NCBI GenBank assembly: GCA_963576735.1
Contig: OY755190.1
Coordinates: 5,325,695 to 5,389,694 of the forward strand
DNA: 64,000 nucleotides
From: Bedellia somnulentella
Taxonomy: Eukaryota > Arthropoda > Insecta > Lepidoptera > Bedelliidae
Direction of reading: 5' to 3'
Every line of letters starts with the position of its first letter. The first letter of the stretch is position 1. A model generated the notes under the pieces. That model was not told the origin of the DNA. It ran no database searches and was given only the letters and a program-made list of their open reading frames with translations. Shown here piece by piece: positions 57,673 to 64,000 of this stretch. The position numbers were made by a program, and so were the translations under genes.

Positions 57673-58190
57673 ACACTTTTATGTTACACCCTGTATAACT
57701 TTTAAGAAGATTTTTTTAAAGTTGAGAATTATTTAAGAAAGTTGCTCGTTTCATAAAGGGTTATTGTGGGAGATATTTTTTTTATTAGTTATTTTTACTG
57801 TAGCTTTAGCACTTTATGTGAGATGTGAGGTTAAGTAAGTACAAAAATTGTTTCGAGTTTTTGTTTGATTTTGAGCTTTTGGAATTATGTTATGAATATT
57901 TAATAAAACTACAATTGATTGTAAAAGCTTGTTTTAATTTGAACTACAATTAGCTATTTACAAACACCTGGTATTTTTAATCATAAAGTATGTAAAAGCT
58001 TTATAAAATAAAAAAACCCTCCGTGGGTAATACATACTAGCTTACAGATCACCAGGGCTCATAACGACATCAGTTCTCACTAAACTTCTTTCACAGATTT
58101 TGTAGATATTTAGGAAAGAAGACCGAAGAGGTTTTTCAAAAACTAGCATTTTACCCATTTTAGGTTACAAATTATTAGGTACCTGGTACC
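57673..58190. other. Non-coding stretch in the 10.8 kb element
   Basis: AT-rich sequence without long frames or recognised repeats; nothing supportable beyond being interior DNA of the element. Confidence 0.4.
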
Positions 58191-58196
58191 TACTTA

Positions 58197-58531
58197 CTAA
58201 CAAAAAAAATGTACGGAACCTTGTTGAATTTCCTGCACTTGACCGTCATTTCCGATGGAATCGCTGCAACAGCTCGAACATTTTTCTCTTCCTGGCTGTA
58301 CTGAATGAATACGTTTGTTGTAGATCTGACTGCTACAGCTCACACTGGCATCTTCAATATTTCCAATACAGGAAAAAATATGATGCTCAGTTTCATCAAT
58401 GGTAACTGTTTGCAATGTGGTGATTTCAGCGCAAGATGACACTTGTTGAGACAATCTAATTATTTTGTTGTATTCGTCTGATATATTTTTTTAACACCTC
58501 CACATCTTTTTCTTTTTCTCCACGAACTCAT
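58197..58531 (-). pseudogene. Short Cys-rich frame inside the 10.8 kb element
   Basis: On the minus strand an ATG at 58531 opens MSSWRKRKRCGG and ends after 24 codons. After a one-base shift in the A7 run just beyond it, a second frame runs on as NISDEYNKIIRLSQQVSS, then CSSQIYNKRIHS and CSSCCSDSIGND, ending at 58197. It looks like the basic N-terminus and first part of a transposon protein. I do not recognise the family. It could also be chance. Confidence 0.3.
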
Positions 58532-58879
58532 GACGAAAAAGGGCGAAGATCACAGAATTCTGACTATTGTTTCACTGTATTTTGCACGGCATCAGATCAG
58601 AAATCATACATTTAGAGGTTAGAGATATTAAACATCTATTTAAGTAATATTTTATTTTATATGTTTTATGATTTCAGATGAAAAAAAGAGTTACAATGTT
58701 TTTATTACATGTTAATATTGCTTGGAATAACACAAAAGTAATTTTGAACCCCGTTGTAACGATTAGAGCTCTCAAAATTACTCCATAATAACAACAAAGA
58801 GTTCTTGTCTATAGAAAGAGTTATAAGAAACTTATACTGTTGTGTTACTTAAAGTGTTTTTTGTTACTTCAATTTTTAA

Positions 58880-60150
58880 GACCAGGTGCTATGATGGTTG
58901 CAACTATACACTGCATACTTCCTTAACTAATACTAGGTTTCCTTGCCAAGTTAGGTGGTATAAAACATGTACTTAGCACTCTTTAGGAACACTCCAAAAT
59001 AGTGACTTACTAGAAATCTTCTAGAAACTATACTTTTACTTAAAGTAGTTTCTGTTACTTCAAGTAATTATTAAAGCAGGAGATATGATGGTTGCGACTA
59101 AATCTTTCATACCACCCTTAGTAATATTACGTTTCCTAGCCAAATTAGGTAGTCTAATTTACATAGCACTCTTCGAGATCACTTGGAAGTAATGAATTAT
59201 AATATTACTTCAAGTATTATCTGTCACTTAATTCAAGTATTATCAGTCACTTGAATAAATAAAAACAGGTGCTATGATGGCTGCGACTACACCGTTTATA
59301 CCTCTATTAGTAAAGGTAGGTTTCCTAGTCAAGTTAGGTCGTAGAAACATTTCGGCTGCTCTAAGCTTAAAACAAGTATGTCGATTTTTGAGCGTTTGCT
59401 TTTTTTTACACCGTTGGATTCGTCATAGAAAGACCCTTATTTCTACATTATTAAAACTCAAAATATCTTCTTATTTAAGGCGCTATTGATAAAAATAATA
59501 GGGTAAGATTATGCTAAAAGCATTTTCATTCTGCATTGGCGTTACTGTAAAGGTCAAGTTAAAAAAAATATTAATTTCATTAGGAAACTACATCACGTCG
59601 GACATATCCAAAAATCATCAAGATCCGACAATCACTTTAGGAAATATTTAAATTTAAAGAAATAAAATGTTTTTTCGCTCTCCTGTAAAATTTGCCGACA
59701 ACGACATACTTGTTTTTAGTTTAACGCAGCCGATTTACTTAGATTATTCTTGAACACTCCAAAATAGTGACTTACTAGAAACTATACTATTGCATAAAGT
59801 ATTTTCGGTTACTTCAAGTAATTATAAAAACCAGGAGCTATGATGGTTGCGACTAAGTCGTTCATACAACCTTAAGTAATATTATTCTAGAACACTTGGA
59901 AATAGTGAGACGTAATAGAAACCGTAATATTACTTCAAGTATTATCTGTCACTTGAATATATAAAAGCAGGTGCTATGATGGTTGCGACTACACCGCTTA
60001 TACCTCCATAAGTAAAATTATGTTTCATAGCCACGTTAGGTAGTATAAAAGATTTAAAAAGCACTGTTTTAGAACACTTGGAAATTGTGAGAAAAACCAG
60101 AAACCTTAATACTACCCTGAGTAATTATTAACACTTGAAGTTAGAGTACT
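58880..60150 (+). repeat. Subterminal tandem repeats of the 10.8 kb element
   Basis: At least five units contain GGTGCTATGATGGTTGCGAC or a close variant (58888, 59083, 59272, 59837, 59974), each followed by ACTTGGAAATAGTG-type and TACTTCAAGTATTATCTGTC-type strings. The usual period is about 140-195 bp; one unit is expanded with unrelated sequence. They end about 200 bp from the right inverted end. Confidence 0.75.
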
Positions 60151-60736
60151 TAGTGTTACTGTGGTTCAGCTCTCCGCTTTTATGCCTACTTAAGTCATAT
60201 AATGTCTTCTTGTTACTGTTACTCATCTTGATGAGTTATTTAGTTATAGTCATGACCACTGAACAAATAAAAGTTTTTCTGGATGCTTTTATAGACCTGT
60301 TATACCAATACGAACGATAAGAGAGGTAGAAATTAGCGCCAAAATGTTTGTTGGGATCTTTTTATTTTTCACCTTTTCTAAGTAGCCTACAAAACCCTAA
60401 ATAATGACAAATTTTACGATCTAACACATGGAACATTAAAAACAAAATTCAAACTTTAAAAGCATCATCTTTTATTAAACATAAATTGTAAAAACGCAAA
60501 TTATAAAAGCAATAATACAACGGGTGCCTCTAGGCTACCGTGGACGACATTTATTCAGCGCCTCTTATATAATTATTCAATAGTTAAATAAAGTCAATTG
60601 TTATTCTATGGAGGACGACAAATAGACGGTTGGACAGCAAACCTTGGCAATAGGGTCCTGTTTAACCCTTTTTGGTGCGGCATCTTTAAAAGAAACATTT
60701 TGTTGTATTTAATTTTCTCCTCCGCTTTTTTGAAGT

Positions 60737-60975
60737 TACATACATACATATACTCGGCTATATTTCCCTAGAGGGGGTAGCCAGAGCTAAGGAATTATTA
60801 ATTCCTCAGCCACTTTTGGAAGTTGAGGGGAAAAGATGGTAAAATAAAGGTTTTCGGTGATGGGTCTCCAACCGCATCGCCCAAAAATCCAATAAAAAGC
60901 CCCAATACCCTTAGTCGCCTCTTACGACACCCGTGGGTAGAAAGGGGTAGCGACATTCTAAGCCGGCACTACACA
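60737..60975 (-). mobile_element. SINE-A2, block copy B only
   Basis: Minus-strand insertion between TTTTTTGAAGTT and AAACTTCAAAAGG; copy A (about 42320-42340) lacks it, so it postdates the block duplication. Confidence 0.9.
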
Positions 60976-61106
60976 CTTTCAGCAAAACTTCAAAAGGATA
61001 CAGAGTATGATAACCATGGCTATCAAAGGCTTGCAGATGCTAATTCATAATTATAATTAAAGTCAGATATCTTTAAATTTAAATATTATGTTCAAACTCA
61101 AACTTT

Positions 61107-61446
61107 CACGCCGTATGACCCCGGGTTGACAGAGGTACTAACACTCCAGAACATCAAATGACATTGTCACCTGATGTTCAGAGTACCCATGTTTTGCTTA
61201 GATAGTATATTCACGTGATAGGGGGCAGGCCTATCGCCGTTTTGTACGAATAAACTGTCACATCTCTAAGTAGAACTTAGGCATGTGGGTTTCCTGACGA
61301 TATTTTCACTCAGCGTTAACAACCAATATATTAACCACACATGTGACTTTTGAAAGGACAAATTGGTGTAGGCCCGACCCCGAATTTGAATCTACATAGT
61401 CTGCACCATAAGCGGTGTTCTAACCACTGAGCTATTACGGTTGATA
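61107..61446 (-). mobile_element. SINE-C, uninterrupted copy in block B
   Basis: Minus-strand copy with the empty site of the long-arm element at 61191-61205. Confidence 0.85.
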
Positions 61447-61666
61447 AAATGCGTAAATAGTATGTTCTAAAGAGTTCGCAGACGCGCACTTAGACTGTTT
61501 TTACGCGACAATGCGGTGCGCCTCCTTGGTGTGGCCAACACAATACTAGGTATGATCGGGGAGAGGTTGGATTGCCCCTATATGCAACACTGTTGTGCCC
61601 TTTGCTTTGGGCTTTGTAAATAAATTATGTGTTTATAGTATGTATCTATTAGTTTACTTAAGTCAT

Positions 61667-61915
61667 ACATACATACATACATATACTCACGGCTATTATT
61701 CCCTAGAAGGGGTAGCCAGAGCCAAGGAATTGTAAATTCCTCAGCCACTTTTGGAAGTTGAGTGGGGAAAAGGCGGTAAAATAAAGGTTTTTGGTGATGG
61801 GTCTCCAACCGCATCGCCCAAAAATCCAATAAAAAGCCCCAATACCCTTAGTTGCCTCTTACGACACCCGTGGGTAGAAAGGGGTAGCGACATTCTAAGC
61901 CGGCACTACACGGCA
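61667..61915 (-). mobile_element. SINE-A2 with 11 bp target duplication, block copy B only
   Basis: ACTTAAGTCAT is present at 61656-61666 and 61919-61929. Copy A has the empty site at about 45305 and a different SINE-A about 40 bp away. Confidence 0.9.
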
Positions 61916-62242
61916 ATTACTTAAGTCATCTTGTTCCTAATATAGTTTGTAAGCATTTTACTAACACTAATGTGAGTCTTTGTTACTTTAATAAACATTT
62001 AAATTATTATAAACTCTTATTAAAGCGTTATTATGTAACCCATCGAAGGAAAAACGTGGCAAATCATTTAACTTCTGCTAAATAAATAATTTAAAGGCTT
62101 TTCAACCGTCAGCTTTTCCAGGAACTCGTAAGCGCCAAAGGATGTTGGATACAGTGATTTAATTGGTTCCAGGTGGAACAGGCTATATTTCTTTAGCATT
62201 CCATTTCGTTTTTTATAGCACTTGCTCTTATGATACAAGTGT

Positions 62243-62350
62243 GTGTCGGCTTAGAATAGCTTTACCTCATTTTCTCTATGATTCATTGGGCTTTTTAAAT
62301 GGATTTTTAGGCGATGCGGTTGGAGACCCACCAACAACTCTTTATTTTAA
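62243..62350 (+). mobile_element. SINE-A fragment, block copy B
   Basis: Counterpart of 45621-45735. Confidence 0.75.
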
Positions 62351-62413
62351 AATATTTTGCGCATTCTTTTTACAAAAAATTTAACACACTTGTAAAGAAA
62401 ACTCAAACACAAA

Positions 62414-62567
62414 CGTTCACGCCATATATGCCTGAAGGGGATGGCAGAGGTACTCATACTTGTGAACACGTGATATCACGTGGTGTAGGCCCGACCCGGG
62501 ATTTGAACTCTCATCGTTTGCACGATAAGCGGTGTTCTACCCACAGAATTATTACGGTTATTAATTA
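62414..62567 (-). mobile_element. SINE-C, internally deleted, block copy B
   Basis: Counterpart of 45789-45936. Confidence 0.75.
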
Positions 62568-62780
62568 GAGTGAATACATTATTTGTATATACTTAAATAC
62601 GATATAGTAAAGTTCGATTACAATATTGTTGTGCACAAGACATTTGTACATAGTTTTACTCGATAGGCGGTAAGCGGCAGAAACATTATTTAGGTTTGTG
62701 TACTAAATATAACTACTTTATTGTGTACTTGCACTTCGGGTTTTTTAAAACAATAGCTCATGTCATGGCACACTTATACC

Positions 62781-62918
62781 TACATACATATACTCACGGC
62801 CATAGATCCCAAAAAGGGGTAGTCAGACCTCACTAAAAAGCCCCTATACCCTTAGTCGCCTCTCACGACTCCCGTTGGTAGAAAGGGGTAGTGACATTCT
62901 AAGCCGGCACTACACTGC
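62781..62918 (-). mobile_element. SINE-A2, internally deleted
   Basis: Minus-strand copy lacking the central part; tail CATACATATACTCACGGCC, head GCCGGCACTACACTGC. Confidence 0.8.
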
Positions 62919-63040
62919 CTATAATTAAATTGTAACTAAAACCGTTTAAAACCGTGTCTCTAAAAAGCTACCTTGCCCTTAATAACCAAACGCGATTGGT
63001 ATATTTAGGTACATGTGTAAATACTTCATATCTTTGACAA

Positions 63041-63272
63041 CTTCAGTGAAAATAAAAAATAAAAAAAAAACATTTGATATATGCTTTTCGCTCTGTAAAC
63101 AAAAATATAACTTCTTTCTGTATTTTCCAGTTGTATTGATCGTCGTTGAAAAATAATATCATGAAAATAAACCGGTAAGCGAGCGATTGAACTGGAAAAT
63201 ACCGAAAGAGGTTATGTTTTTGTTTACACCATAGATCAAATGTTTTTTTTTTATTTTTTATTTTCACTGAAG
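63041..63272. mobile_element. Foldback MITE, 232 bp
   Basis: Arms of about 100 bp, starting CTTCAGTGAAAATAAAAAAT and mirrored at the right end, with long A/T runs. CAA flanks both sides as a possible 3 bp duplication. Non-coding. Confidence 0.7.
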
Positions 63273-63787
63273 CAAGGAATCTCATTGTATACATTCTCAG
63301 TTTGAACTAGGTACGACAATTTTTAATTATTATTATATTTTGAAAATTACAATATTTTAGATAGGCATTCCATAGGCAAAGTTGTTAAGTTTGATGTCCT
63401 TTATCGATTTATAATATAAAAAGGGTATGTTAAAAAAGCGAGGTCTAGGCCAATTGGGGTTCCGATCTGTTCCGATGTTCCGATCAATATTGAAAAAAAA
63501 TATGTCAAATATAGAATTGTTTGTTTGATGGCGAAAATAACCTAAATCGCAAACAATATAGAGATACCTAAAGTATCCGTATTAAATATATTATGTTATT
63601 AATATCGAATTCAGTACAATGTTCAGTAATTTAATAACTCGGACTGAAAATATACGTTTTAGAAACCGAAATACAGTGTCGTGTGCTGGATTTAGCCTGT
63701 GGTAAAATTGATGTTATAATTTATTACCAAAGACATTAAACTTATATATTCATAGACCGGACATATTACACTTAGTTTGTACGCTAA
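63273..63787. other. Intergenic, left of the THAP exon
   Basis: AT-rich. A run of near repeats CGATCTGTTCCGATGTTCCG is seen at about 63464. It probably includes the promoter of the THAP gene. Confidence 0.3.
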
Positions 63788-63813
63788 GACTTGTTACATT
63801 TAGGTAACAAGTC
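63788..63813. promoter_or_regulatory. Palindrome upstream of the THAP exon
   Basis: GACTTGTTAC and GTAACAAGTC are perfect 10 bp inverted arms around a 6 bp centre, about 80 bp before the ATG. It could be a dimeric factor site or a chance or transposon palindrome. A TCAGT initiator-like motif follows it. Confidence 0.3.
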
Positions 63814-63890
63814 GTTTAGTCAGTGGTAAGTCGTCCGCGAGGAAGTACGTCATAGGCAACATCAATTAAATTATCGAAAGAAAAACGAAT

Positions 63891-63964
63891 ATGCCGAAGT
63901 GCGCGTTACGTTGTTGTAAATCCAAATATGGAGTGCAAGCAGAAGAACAAATCAGCTTATTTTC
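63891..63964 (+). CDS. First exon of a THAP-domain protein, 3' truncated by window edge
   Basis: The ATG opens MPKCALRCCKSKYG, then ISLF; this is the opening of a THAP zinc finger (MP.C....C...., followed by the ISLF/FP strand). The frame is closed 25 codons in unless spliced; a donor GTAACT at 63965 falls after codon 24 plus two bases, exactly where THAP genes often split before the FP motif. The remaining C..H ligands would lie outside the window. THAP domains bind DNA and occur in host regulators and in P-element-type transposases; which of these this is cannot be told. Confidence 0.6.
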
Positions 63965-64000
63965 GTAACTATTTATATTTTTAATCATTTATTTTAAGTG

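Larger units (their letters stand above)
49591..60355. mobile_element. 10.8 kb element with 17 bp inverted ends
   Basis: The ends are CCCAACAAACATTTTGG and its complement CCAAAATGTTTGTTGGG. AT flanks both sides (49589-49590 and 60356-60357). Copy A of the block (GATGGACATCTTTT at 41938) is the uninterrupted site, which confirms the whole 10765 bp as one insertion. Inside are a LINE (51420-56060), a dimeric SINE-B (57021-57445), a foldback (57458-57670), a short cysteine-rich frame (58197-58531, minus) and tandem repeats near the right end. No complete transposase was recognised. Confidence 0.8.
49470..62662 (+). repeat. Large duplicated block, copy B
   Basis: Homologous to 41819-46028 over 49470-49590 and 60358-62662. 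It uniquely contains the 10.8 kb TIR element and SINE-A copies at 60737 and 61667. It supplies the empty site for the long-arm element of copy A (61191-61205), and copy A supplies the empty site for the 10.8 kb element (about 41946). Confidence 0.8.

Noticed and set aside
61578..61829. Open frames inside SINE-A copies (several places)
   Set aside because: The same frame appears wherever a SINE-A lies and is broken differently in each copy; it is a chance frame of the SINE.

Overview
The window is nuclear DNA of an insect, most likely a moth or butterfly. It is AT-rich, host genes are split by introns with GT..AG borders, and most of the sequence is nested transposable elements. The SINE, foldback and mariner families are of the kind that crowd lepidopteran genomes. 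The species cannot be named from the sequence.

Host genes. (1) 1000-8062 (+): the last nine exons of a secreted protein made of dumpy-like EGF modules; its 5' end lies left of the window. (2) 11963-14014 (+): a complete, intronless Exo84 (exocyst subunit 8). (3) 31995-15069 (-): a complete Vps33A (SM protein of the HOPS/CORVET tethers) that I could join from 11 in-frame exons into 610 residues. Exo84 and Vps33A are convergent, with stop codons about 1 kb apart. (4) 63891-63964 (+): a first exon that looks like the start of a THAP zinc-finger protein, running off the right edge. (5) 40603-40621 (+): a possible short first coding exon of an unknown gene.

Mobile DNA. Four families dominate. SINE-A (about 250 bp, more than 20 copies) ends in a GTATGTATG tail that resembles the 3' end of an RTE-like LINE relic at 49.1-49.5 kb. 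SINE-B is tRNA-like and often dimeric or inverted. SINE-C is tRNA-derived, about 390 bp. A group of CR1/Jockey-type LINEs includes two nearly intact copies (18.9-22.6 kb and 51.4-56.1 kb), each with very few lesions. There is also a dead mariner (35978-37238) and a 1.74 kb TIR element present twice, once upstream of each of the two vesicle-tethering genes. Many foldback MITEs are present.

The right third (41-63 kb) is built from a block present twice (41819-46028 and 49470-62662). Because one copy is the empty site of the other, two insertions can be delimited to the base: a 2101 bp element with 630 bp inverted arms, a TTA duplication and its own small gene (42554-44654), and a 10765 bp element with 17 bp inverted ends (49591-60355) that itself carries a LINE, a dimeric SINE and a foldback. 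These two are the best candidates for undescribed systems here.
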